Below the pieces are notes generated by a model that was not told where the DNA came from, made no database searches, and worked only from the letters and a program-made list of their open reading frames with translations. 11,252 nt of DNA from Dehalococcoides mccartyi (lineage in GTDB: Bacteria > Chloroflexota > Dehalococcoidia > UBA2979). Positions 1 through 6,148 of this stretch are shown here, piece after piece (positions within the stretch are counted from its first letter, which is position 1; every line of letters starts with the position of its first letter). Location of the stretch: positions 1 to 11,252 of the forward strand of contig CAMDAY010000050.1 in NCBI GenBank assembly GCA_945888895.1, read 5' to 3'. The position numbers and the translations under genes are program-made.

Positions 1-886
1 CGACCTTCACCGACGCGAGTGCCCCGCGCGCCGCGCCGATCGAGATGCCCGGCCCCGGATCCTCGAGGTGGACGTGGACGTGCACCGTCTCACGATCGCC
101 GACCACAAGGATGGAGTCGCCACCCACTGCGACGAGTGCCGCCTCGATCTCCGCGCGGTCGATCGCCGTGCCGGTGAGGACGAACTCCGTGCAGTACCCG
201 TGCCCGTCGTGCGCGACGTTGCCGAGGTCGACGGCCGACGGTGCGGGTGCGGCGACCTGTGGCAGCGGCTCCCCGGTCACGCCGTGCCACACGCCTTCGA
301 GGATCACCGCGATGCCCTGCCCGCCGGAGTCGACGACGCCCGCCTCGCGGAGACGCGGCAGCAGGTCGGGTGTGCGCTCGACGCTCGCGTAGGCCTCGGC
401 GACGGCGGCGCGGAGGACGGCGGCGGGGTCGCCGGCGTCGATGGCCGCGCCCGCGCGGGCGGCGTCGCGCATCACCGTGAGCATCGTGCCTTCGACCGGG
501 GTCGAGATCGCGGCGTAGGCGTGGTCGGCGGCGCTGACGAGCGCGCGAGCGAAGTGCGGCCCGTCGAGGGTGCCCGCGCCCTGGCACGCCGCCGCGATCC
601 CCGCGAGCATCTGCGACAGGATGACGCCGCTGTTGCCTCGAGCGCCCAGCAGTGCGCCATGCGCCAGCGCGCCGAGGTACGAGCCAGCCGCCTGGTCAGG
701 CACGCCCTCGCCCGCGCGGAGGGCCGCGCGCCACGTCAGCAGCATGTTCGTCCCGGTGTCGCCGTCCGGCACCGGGTAGACGTTGATCGCGTTCACCGCG
801 TCGCGGTTCGCGGCCAGCCAGCGTTCGGCCACCTCGAACGCCGCGCGCAGCGTCACCGCGGCGAGGACGGGCGGAGGCGCGGTCAT
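1..886 (-). CDS. fakA: FakA/YloV-like DAK2-domain kinase, partial (C-terminus beyond left edge)
   Basis: This reading frame is open from an ATG at 886 to the window edge, giving 295 codons. Residues 38-48 read PVPDGDTGTNM, the Asp-rich Mg-ATP motif of DAK2 (DhaL-type) domains, and residues 81-87 read GARGNSG, the nucleotide-binding glycine turn. GVVDSGGQG (183-191) closes the DAK2 domain, and GYCTEFVL (230-237) opens the middle domain found in FakA/YloV proteins. In characterised Firmicutes, FakA phosphorylates fatty acids bound to a DegV-like FakB partner in the cytoplasm. Substrate here is inferred; no fakB is visible. The gene is divergent from rpmB. In Bacillus, rpmB and yloV are also divergent neighbours with yloU between them; here no yloU-like gene is present. 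No strong Shine-Dalgarno sequence precedes the ATG, so the start is chosen from the usual N-terminal distance to the DAK2 motif. Confidence 0.88.
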   Translation of the reverse strand, partial: MTAPPPVLAAVTLRAAFEVAERWLAANRDAVNAINVYPVPDGDTGTNMLLTWRAALRAGEGVPDQAAGSYLGALAHGALLGARGNSGVILSQMLAGIAAACQGAGTLDGPHFARALVSAADHAYAAISTPVEGTMLTVMRDAARAGAAIDAGDPAAVLRAAVAEAYASVERTPDLLPRLREAGVVDSGGQGIAVILEGVWHGVTGEPLPQVAAPAPSAVDLGNVAHDGHGYCTEFVLTGTAIDRAEIEAALVAVGGDSILVVGDRETVHVHVHLEDPGPGISIGAARGALASVKV

Positions 887-987
887 CCGCCGTCGTCCGG
901 GAGAGTGTTCAGTGAAGTGATCATCGAGGTGATCGGTATCCTCGGACGGTACTTCGGCTGGGCTTCAGTCGTGTGTCGTGTGCAGCG

Positions 988-1017
988 TAGACGTTACCCG
1001 GCGGGCGCTGCTAGTCT
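988..1017 (+). promoter_or_regulatory. candidate rpmB promoter
   Basis: TAGACG (988-993) and TAGTCT (1012-1017) are separated by 18 bp. The second hexamer is preceded by TGC, which resembles an extended -10 element. Matches to the sigma-70 consensus are only partial. The position, about 80 bp upstream of rpmB, is reasonable. This is a visual guess. Confidence 0.3.
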
Positions 1018-1048
1018 GTTCGGACGCGCTCCCTTGCGAGCGCCCGCC
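1000..1048 (+). repeat. perfect 10-bp inverted repeat upstream of rpmB, with a competing inner hairpin
   Basis: GGCGGGCGCT (1000-1009) is exactly complementary to AGCGCCCGCC (1039-1048), with 29 bases between the arms. A smaller hairpin, GCGCTC (1026-1031) with GAGCGC (1038-1043) and a 6-base loop, uses part of the same 3' arm, so the two structures exclude each other. This may be an rpmB leader structure, or a chance product of high GC. If the promoter proposed at 988-1017 is right, the 5' arm lies in the promoter and would not be transcribed from it. Confidence 0.4.
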
Positions 1049-1094
1049 CTGACTTGGGCTCACAACGACAGTTCGGACAGCGTTGGGAACCGTG

Positions 1095-1349
1095 ATGGCC
1101 TCAGGCAAGTGCGACATCTGCGACAAGCGAACCGTCTTCGGCCGGAGCATTCAGTTCCAGCACGGTGGCCAGTGGGAGCGCCGCGCGCCCAAGACGAACC
1201 GCCCGTTCGCCCCGAACGTCCAGTCGAAGCGCATGTTCCTCGAGGGCAAGTGGCAGCGCCTGAACGTCTGCACCCGCTGCATCCGCACGGAGTCGAAGCA
1301 CGCGCAGGCTAAGGGCTCCCCGTTCCCCAAGGTCGCCGCAAAGGTCTAG
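1095..1349 (+). CDS. rpmB: 50S ribosomal protein L28 (zinc-ribbon form, extended)
   Basis: The 84-residue product begins MASGKCDICDKRTVFGRS, the standard L28 N-terminus, and is a structural protein of the large ribosomal subunit. Four cysteines, C6 and C9 (CDIC) and C59 and C62 (CTRC), form the zinc-ribbon pairs of C+ type L28. The motif after the loop, PNVQSKRM (40-47), matches the usual PN-Q core. Compared with the common form of about 60-65 residues, the segment between GRS and PNVQ is about eight residues longer (rich in Q, W and R), and there is a basic tail after C62. ATG at 1095 is chosen because GGGA lies six bases upstream and the product then begins like the family. A TTG at 1083 and a GTG at 1092 are also in frame. 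The gene is monocistronic here, with a hairpin terminator after it. Confidence 0.95.
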   Translation: MASGKCDICDKRTVFGRSIQFQHGGQWERRAPKTNRPFAPNVQSKRMFLEGKWQRLNVCTRCIRTESKHAQAKGSPFPKVAAKV

Positions 1350-1383
1350 CCCGCCCGGCCTCCTCGAGGCTCGCGCAACGTCG

Positions 1384-1409
1384 AACGCCCCGCATGCCGG
1401 GGCGTTTCC
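1384..1409 (+). terminator. rho-independent terminator after rpmB
   Basis: A perfect 9-bp stem, AACGCCCCG (1384-1392) with CGGGGCGTT (1398-1406), encloses a five-base loop and is followed by a short T run (GTTTCC). It lies 34 bases after the rpmB stop. It sits between rpmB and the convergent minus-strand gene ending at 1424. The reverse strand has no T run after the stem, so termination in that direction is less certain. Confidence 0.75.
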
Positions 1410-1423
1410 GTGTCTGGTGTCTG

Positions 1424-1990
1424 TTACCCCAACGAACTGCGTTGGTCCGCAGCCACGATCCATTCGCCGCAGTGGCGGCACTTCTGGGAATCGATGGCAA
1501 CATCCGCTTTACAGAACGGGCAGACCTTCGCGTGGGATTCGTCGATCAAAGCTCCGTCGATTGCCGGCTCCCGCCGCGCTCGCTCTTTCGTTTGCGTTGC
1601 CGATGCCGACATTGCGAGAGCTAGCACCCAGCCGATCACTGTCCAGCCGAGGAATAGGTTTAGGACGACGATTGAGCCAAGGTTGTGGTGTTGGCGCGTC
1701 ACTCCAACGAGCGAAGGCACGAAGTAGACGGCAACGAGGAGCGCAAGCCCGAAGAGTCCCGCGATTGAACTAACGTCCGTGGTTGTTGTTGACGATTGAG
1801 CGGAGGGTGAGATCGTCAACCCAGACTGCCCTCGCTTGATGCGTTCGACGATGTCCAATTCACGTTGAATAGCGGCGGTTCGTCCTGAACTTGGCACGCC
1901 ATTCGCGAACAAAACAAGTCCACCAAGGATGATCACTGCCAGAACGACAGCGGCGGCAAGGTCGAGCCACGCGTCTCGAAAGAGCTTCAC
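1424..1990 (-). CDS. small membrane protein: superinfection-immunity-like domain plus C-terminal zinc ribbon
   Basis: The 188-residue product has an N-terminal membrane segment (about 11-29), a Ser/Thr-rich stretch (about 55-75), then a hydrophobic region. The part VYFVPSLVGVTRQHHNLGSI (88-107), followed by NLFLGWTVIGW (111-121), closely resembles the Imm_superinfect family named after phage T4 Imm, which blocks injection of DNA by superinfecting phage. The two histidines and the LGWT-IGW signature are conserved. The C-terminus is a zinc ribbon with CPFC (157-160) and CRHC (171-174). Homologous domains are widespread in bacterial chromosomes and mostly uncharacterised, so phage defence is inference only. 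GTG at 1990 is chosen because GGGGTGA lies just upstream. Base composition (hand counts of two 60-base rows: 55 and 60 percent GC) is below that of the neighbours. It lies 44 bp after rpe, on the same strand. Confidence 0.72.
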   Translation of the reverse strand: MKLFRDAWLDLAAAVVLAVIILGGLVLFANGVPSSGRTAAIQRELDIVERIKRGQSGLTISPSAQSSTTTTDVSSIAGLFGLALLVAVYFVPSLVGVTRQHHNLGSIVVLNLFLGWTVIGWVLALAMSASATQTKERARREPAIDGALIDESHAKVCPFCKADVAIDSQKCRHCGEWIVAADQRSSLG

Positions 1991-2006
1991 GAATCACCCC
2001 GCCCGC

Positions 2007-2015
2007 GTTATAGCA
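2007..2015 (-). promoter_or_regulatory. candidate extended -10 promoter for the Imm-like gene
   Basis: On the minus strand this reads TGCTATAAC, an extended -10 element with five of six matches to TATAAT. No good -35 hexamer is visible at 16-17 bp. The GTG start at 1990 would be only about 10 bases after the transcription start, so the leader would be very short and would begin near the GGGGTGA ribosome site. Cotranscription from rpe is the alternative. Confidence 0.35.
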
Positions 2016-2034
2016 TTCCGCCGCCTGTTCCGCG

Positions 2035-2733
2035 CTACCGCGCCAGCGCTCCATGCAGCTCTGCGAGCGCCTGCTGCGGGGTCTGCGTCGCGTTGAACAC
2101 GGCGGAGCCAGCGACGAGGATGCTCGCGCCCGCCTCGGCGCAGGCACGGGCGTTGGCGGGTTTCACGCCACCGTCGACGTTGATCGCCATCGCGCGGCCC
2201 TCGGCGGTGAGGTGGGCACGGAGGGCGCGCACCTTGTCGAGCAGGTCGAGGTTCGCCTGCTGCCCGCCCCAGCCGGGGCGGATCAGCATCACGAGTACCT
2301 CGTCGAGGGTGTCGAGCAGGGGGTAGAGCGCCTCGACGGGCGTCACCGGGTTGATCGCGATGCCTGCCTCGCAGCCGAGGTCGTGCGCTTGCATCGCCAG
2401 TGCGCGCGCGGCCTCGGCGCGGGTCGCGGGAGTGCCTGCGGCTTCGTAGTGGAAGACGAGGCGCTGGGCACCGGCTTGCGCCATGTCGGCGAACTGCTCG
2501 CCGGGGCGCTCCACCATCAGGTGCGCCTCGATGAACCTCGGCGTCGCGGCGCGGACGGCGGCGATCACCTCCTTGCCGAACGAGAGCGGCGGGACGAAGT
2601 GGCCGTCCATGACGTCGAGGTGCCACAGGCCCGCGCCGCCGGCGTCGGCGTCGCGCACCTGCTGCGCGAGGTTGCCGAAGTCCGCCGTCAGGATCGACGG
2701 TGCGATCTGCGCGAGGAGATCGAGGTCGCTCAC
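2035..2733 (-). CDS. rpe: ribulose-phosphate 3-epimerase
   Basis: The 232-residue TIM-barrel protein would interconvert ribulose-5-phosphate and xylulose-5-phosphate in the pentose phosphate pathway. The opening APSILTADFGNL (11-22) is typical. Metal ligands and acid/base residues are present: H38 and D40 in WHLDVMDGHFVP, H71 in HLMVERP, and D187 in INVDGG. The phosphate-binding end, GASILVAGSAVF (202-213), is intact. The active-site loop departs from the family: MLIRPGWGGQ (149-158) replaces the usual M-V-NPGFGGQ, and FVPPLSFG replaces FVPNLTFG. A related sugar-phosphate epimerase specificity is therefore possible. The GTG start overlaps the argH stop by 4 bp (GTGA), which indicates translational coupling to argH. 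Confidence 0.87.
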   Translation of the reverse strand: MSDLDLLAQIAPSILTADFGNLAQQVRDADAGGAGLWHLDVMDGHFVPPLSFGKEVIAAVRAATPRFIEAHLMVERPGEQFADMAQAGAQRLVFHYEAAGTPATRAEAARALAMQAHDLGCEAGIAINPVTPVEALYPLLDTLDEVLVMLIRPGWGGQQANLDLLDKVRALRAHLTAEGRAMAINVDGGVKPANARACAEAGASILVAGSAVFNATQTPQQALAELHGALAR

Positions 2734-4136
2734 GCGCGTTCTGCGTCGAGGCGCGCGCGCGCGGCGGTGCGGGCGGCCTCGACGGCGGCGGGTGCCGTCC
2801 CGCCCGGCACGTTGCGCGCCGCGAGCGAGGCGTCGAGGTCGATCGCTAGCACGTCCTCGTCGAACGCGGGGTGTGCGGTGCGATATTCCTCGATCGTGAG
2901 GTCGGTGAAGGTACGGCCCTCGCGCTCGCAGCGCGCGACCAGCGAGCCGACGGCCTCGTGCGCGTCGCGGAAGGGCACGCCCTTCTTCGCGAGGTAGTCC
3001 GCGATGTCCGTGGCGAGCGCGAAGTTCGCGACGGCCGCCTCGGCGCCACGCGCGCCGTCGAAGGTCATCGTGGGCAGCATGGCGGCGACGACGCGCAGGG
3101 TGATGAGGACGGTGTCGACGCTGTCGAACAGCGACTCCTTGTCCTCCTGGTTGTCCTTGTTGTAGGCGAGTGGCTGGCCCTTGAGCAGCGTCAGCGCCTG
3201 CATCAGGTTGCCGATGACGCGGGCGCTCTTGCCTCGACTCAGCTCGGCGACGTCAGGGTTCTTCTTCTGCGGCATGATGCTCGACCCGGTCGAGAACGCG
3301 TCGTCGAGGCGCGCGAAGCCGAACTCCGCGCTCGACCAGAGGATGACCTCCTCGGCGAGCCGGGAGAGGTGCACCATCGCGAGCGCCGAGGCGGAGTGAA
3401 AGTCGACGACGAAGTCGCGGTCGGACACCGCGTCGAGCGAGTTCTCGCTGATCGCGTCGAACCCCAGTTCGCGCGCCACGGCGTGGCGGTCGATCGGGTA
3501 CGTCACGCCCGCGAGCGCGCCGGATCCGAGCGGCAGTACGTTGACCCGCGCGCGCGTCTGCACGAACCGCTGCGTGTCGCGCGTGAACATCGCCTCGTAC
3601 GCGAGCAGGTGGTGCGCGAGCAGGATCGGCTGCGCGCGCTGGAGGTGCGTGTAGCCCGGGATGACGGTCTTCGCCTCGCGATCCGCGAGGTCCACGAGCG
3701 CGCCGCGGAGGTTGCGGAGCGCCTCGATCACCTCGTCGCAGGCGGCGCGAGTGAACAGGCGCGTGTCGGTCGCGACCTGGTCGTTCCTCGATCGCCCCGT
3801 GTGCAGGCGACGGCCGGCGTCGCCGATGCGCTCCGTCAGCGCGGCCTCGATGTTGAGGTGGATGTCCTCGCGGTCGAGGCGGAACTCGAACGTCCCGGCG
3901 TCGATCTCCGCGCGGATCTCGATGAGGCCGCGCTCGATCGCCTCGGAGTCCTCGGCGGGGATGATGCCCTGCGCGGCGAGCATGTGCGCGTGCGCGATCG
4001 ACCCCGCGATGTCCTCGCGGTAGAGGCGCTTGTCGAAGTCGATCGACGCGTTGAACCGCTCAACGATCTCCGACATCTCGCCGCTGAAGCGCCCGCCCCA
4101 GAGCTTGCTCGAGCCACTGTCACCCGACTTGTTCAT
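2730..4136 (-). CDS. argH: argininosuccinate lyase
   Basis: The 468-residue product has the usual length for the family and catalyses the last step of arginine synthesis, splitting argininosuccinate into arginine and fumarate as a cytoplasmic homotetramer. Visible landmarks are LWGGRFSG (12-19), the substrate-binding TGRSRNDQ (113-120), GYTHLQRAQP (161-170) with the conserved catalytic histidine H164, and the fumarase/lyase signature GSSIMPQKKNP (284-294) with the catalytic serine. All conserved residues examined are present. The ATG at 4136 gives the expected N-terminus; the upstream ribosome site is weak. It overlaps rpe by 4 bp. Its upstream neighbour argG is separated from it by a gene on the opposite strand, so either transcription reads through about 730 bp from argG, or a promoter lies in the 46 bp before it. 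No convincing promoter is visible there. Confidence 0.97.
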   Translation of the reverse strand: MNKSGDSGSSKLWGGRFSGEMSEIVERFNASIDFDKRLYREDIAGSIAHAHMLAAQGIIPAEDSEAIERGLIEIRAEIDAGTFEFRLDREDIHLNIEAALTERIGDAGRRLHTGRSRNDQVATDTRLFTRAACDEVIEALRNLRGALVDLADREAKTVIPGYTHLQRAQPILLAHHLLAYEAMFTRDTQRFVQTRARVNVLPLGSGALAGVTYPIDRHAVARELGFDAISENSLDAVSDRDFVVDFHSASALAMVHLSRLAEEVILWSSAEFGFARLDDAFSTGSSIMPQKKNPDVAELSRGKSARVIGNLMQALTLLKGQPLAYNKDNQEDKESLFDSVDTVLITLRVVAAMLPTMTFDGARGAEAAVANFALATDIADYLAKKGVPFRDAHEAVGSLVARCEREGRTFTDLTIEEYRTAHPAFDEDVLAIDLDASLAARNVPGGTAPAAVEAARTAARARLDAERA

Positions 4137-4170
4137 GCCCCGTAGGCTATCTCAGCCAATGGCCGTAAGC

Positions 4171-4182
4171 GAGAGGTATGAA
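4171..4182 (+). promoter_or_regulatory. ribosome-binding site that decides the UDG-like start
   Basis: GAGAGG at 4171-4176 lies six bases before ATG 4183. The upstream in-frame ATGs at 4030, 4135 and 4159 have no comparable site, and the first lies well inside argH. Confidence 0.6.
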
Positions 4183-4857
4183 ATGCCGACAGATGCAAGC
4201 ATGCTTCGGGAGTTCATCTCCATCGGACAAGAGCTCCTTCGTTCCAATCTCGCTGCTCGGTACGGCAGCGACCACGCCAGAATCGCGCCGTCGCCGAGTC
4301 TGGTATTCCCGCAGCCGGGTCTGCTTGGTGATGACTACCGCGGTGTTGTGGTGTTGAATCGGAATCCCGGCGTGGGAGCGAATCGCTCGGATTTGCACCG
4401 TGTGTGGGATCGCGAGTTGGAGAAATGGCTCCGACAGGGAACATCGGAAGCCTATCGCGATGTGTACTCGCTCTGGGAGCGTGACTTGGCTGCTTGGGAC
4501 ATCTGGACCGACTGGATTCGACCAGCATTGAGTCGCGCCGGACTAACGGAGTCAAACATCTGTTTCCTCAACCTCTTCAAGTGCGCGACGCCCGGGAACA
4601 AGCCGCCGACAGCAACGATGTACCGGACGGATTGGGCGATCACCAAGCGCCAGATTGAATTGGTGGCCCCATCTGTAGTCCTTACGAGTACAGACGCGGC
4701 CATTCAACTGATGAAGAGTTGGCCAAACCCGCCGTTCAGGCTGCTCGTTCAAAACCGAGCCCGCGCTCGCGCGGGAATGGACTACGCCCAACTGCAGGCA
4801 GCACGTCGAGCCGAGGCTGATGCAATTGCCCGCGAGCTTGTCGCCCTCGCGCGCTAG
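4183..4857 (+). CDS. divergent uracil-DNA glycosylase superfamily-like protein
   Basis: The 224-residue product has a pattern like the UDG fold. GVVVLNRNPG (54-63) fits the first active-site motif, where families 2 and 3 have NPG. CFLNLFKCATPGNKPPT (127-143) resembles the family 4/5 segment LN-VKCR-PGNR-PT. WAITKRQIELVAPSVVLT (151-168) matches the following helix and strand. The final motif, usually HPS, is not evident; RLLVQNRARARAG (186-198) occupies that area. Only C127 and C134 could correspond to the Fe-S cysteines of family 4, so a 4Fe-4S cluster is unlikely. Uracil excision is therefore uncertain. The start at 4183 is preferred because GAGAGG lies six bases upstream; in-frame ATGs at 4030, 4135 and 4159 would lengthen it into or near argH. 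One counted row is 57 percent GC against 68 percent in argH. It faces against the arg genes, which suggests insertion. Confidence 0.55.
   Translation: MPTDASMLREFISIGQELLRSNLAARYGSDHARIAPSPSLVFPQPGLLGDDYRGVVVLNRNPGVGANRSDLHRVWDRELEKWLRQGTSEAYRDVYSLWERDLAAWDIWTDWIRPALSRAGLTESNICFLNLFKCATPGNKPPTATMYRTDWAITKRQIELVAPSVVLTSTDAAIQLMKSWPNPPFRLLVQNRARARAGMDYAQLQAARRAEADAIARELVALAR
4753..4775 (-). terminator. candidate argG terminator inside the UDG-like gene
   Basis: CCCGCG (4760-4765) and CGCGGG (4770-4775) form a perfect 6-bp stem with a four-base loop. Read on the minus strand, the stem is followed after five bases by TTTT. It lies about 90 bp downstream of the argG stop and could end argG transcripts. 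The short stem and interrupted T run make it weak, and the sequence is also coding on the plus strand. Confidence 0.28.
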
Positions 4858-4865
4858 CCGACTCG

Positions 4866-6104
4866 TTACTCGTTCGGCGCGGCGAGGCGGAGGAGGTCGC
4901 CCGGCTCGGTGAGCATCTGGCGCTGCGCCTGGACGGCCGCCTGCAGGCCGTGCAGCTTGATGAAGCCCTGCGCGTGCGACTGGTCGAAGAGGTCGCCGGC
5001 CTTGTTGTAGGTCGCGAGCGCCTCGCTGTAGAGGCTGCGGTCAGCGCGGCGGCCGACCGTCATGACGGTGCCGTGCCACAGACGCATCTTCACGTCGCCG
5101 GTGACGTGGCGCTGCGTGGAGGCCACGTACTGCGCGAGGTCGCGGTGGTGCGCGGTGAACCACTGGCCGTTGTAGATGAGGTCGCCGTACTCCTGCGACA
5201 CGATGCTCTTGAAGCGGTTCTGCTGCTTCGACAGCGTGAGCTCCTCCAGGACGCGGTGCGCCTCGAGGAGAATGACGGCCGCGGGGGATTCGTAGATCTC
5301 GCGCGACTTGATGCCGACCAGTCGGTTCTCGACCATGTCGATGCGGCCGATGCCGTGCTCGCCGCCGAGGTCAGACAGGCGCGTCACCAGTTCGACCGGG
5401 CTCATCTCAACGCCGTCGAGGGCGACTGGGTAGCCCTTCTCGAAACGGATCTCGACCACCGTCGGCTGCGCGGGGGTCTGGTCGAGCGGCTTCGTCCACT
5501 CGTAGACATCCTCGGGCGGCTGGTTCCACGGGTTCTCGAGGACGCCGGCCTCGACGCTGCGGCCCCAGAGATTCTCGTCGGTGGAGTAGGGGGACGAGAC
5601 GGTCTGGCGCACGGAGATGTTGTGCTTGGCCGCGTACTCCATCGCCTCGTCGCGGGAGATCGAGTGCTCCCGCGTGGTGCCGACGATCGTGAGGTCGGGC
5701 GCGAGCGTCTGCACCGCGACGTCGAGGCGCACCTGGTCGTTGCCCTTGCCGGTGCAGCCGTGCGCGACGGCGGTCGCGCCCACGGCGCGCGCCTTGTCCA
5801 CGAGCAGCTTCGCGATCAGCGGACGGCCGAGGGCGGTCGCGAGCGGGTAGCGGCCCTCGTACACCACGTTCGCGCCGAGGGCGGGGAAGACGAAGTACTT
5901 GAGGAAGTCGTTCTTCGCGTCGACCACGTCCACCTCGACGGCGCCGGCCTCGACCCCGCGGCGGCGCGCGCCCTCGACGTCACCGAGGTTGCCGAGGTCG
6001 ACGGTCAGGCAGTGCACCTCATAGCCGCGCTCCACGCGGAGCCAGTGCGCGGCGACGGACGTGTCGAGGCCCCCGGAGTACGCGAGCACGATCTTCTCTG
6101 CCAT
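4866..6104 (-). CDS. argG: argininosuccinate synthase
   Basis: The 412-residue cytoplasmic enzyme joins citrulline and aspartate at the cost of ATP to give argininosuccinate. The N-terminal PP-loop AYSGGLDTSV (8-17) binds ATP, and GCTGKGNDQVR (116-126) is the second family signature. STDENLWGRS and the NPW--PPEDVYEW region follow in the synthetase domain, and the C-terminal multimerisation helix is present. The length is close to the usual 400 residues. ATG at 6104 has GGAG six bases upstream. It lies 44 bp after the kinase gene on the same strand and converges on the UDG-like gene with an 8-bp gap. Confidence 0.97.
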   Translation of the reverse strand: MAEKIVLAYSGGLDTSVAAHWLRVERGYEVHCLTVDLGNLGDVEGARRRGVEAGAVEVDVVDAKNDFLKYFVFPALGANVVYEGRYPLATALGRPLIAKLLVDKARAVGATAVAHGCTGKGNDQVRLDVAVQTLAPDLTIVGTTREHSISRDEAMEYAAKHNISVRQTVSSPYSTDENLWGRSVEAGVLENPWNQPPEDVYEWTKPLDQTPAQPTVVEIRFEKGYPVALDGVEMSPVELVTRLSDLGGEHGIGRIDMVENRLVGIKSREIYESPAAVILLEAHRVLEELTLSKQQNRFKSIVSQEYGDLIYNGQWFTAHHRDLAQYVASTQRHVTGDVKMRLWHGTVMTVGRRADRSLYSEALATYNKAGDLFDQSHAQGFIKLHGLQAAVQAQRQMLTEPGDLLRLAAPNE

Positions 6105-6148
6105 GTGAGTCTCCGAGGCTGGTCGTCCGAGGTTACGCGGTCACCGGA

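Noticed and set aside
919..934. GATCA / TGATC inverted repeat as an operator upstream of the DAK2 gene
   Set aside because: Five-base arms are too short to stand out from chance, and no promoter is evident beside it.
68..1312. Long plus-strand open frame across the DAK2 gene and rpmB
   Set aside because: It is the high-GC shadow of two real genes, is Arg/Gly-rich, and has no recognisable domain.
2871..4145. Long open frame antisense to argH
   Set aside because: argH on the other strand is unmistakable; the antisense product is low in complexity and resembles no family.
4030..4182. Longer UDG-like protein starting inside argH
   Set aside because: The added residues are an argH shadow, and the good ribosome site precedes 4183.
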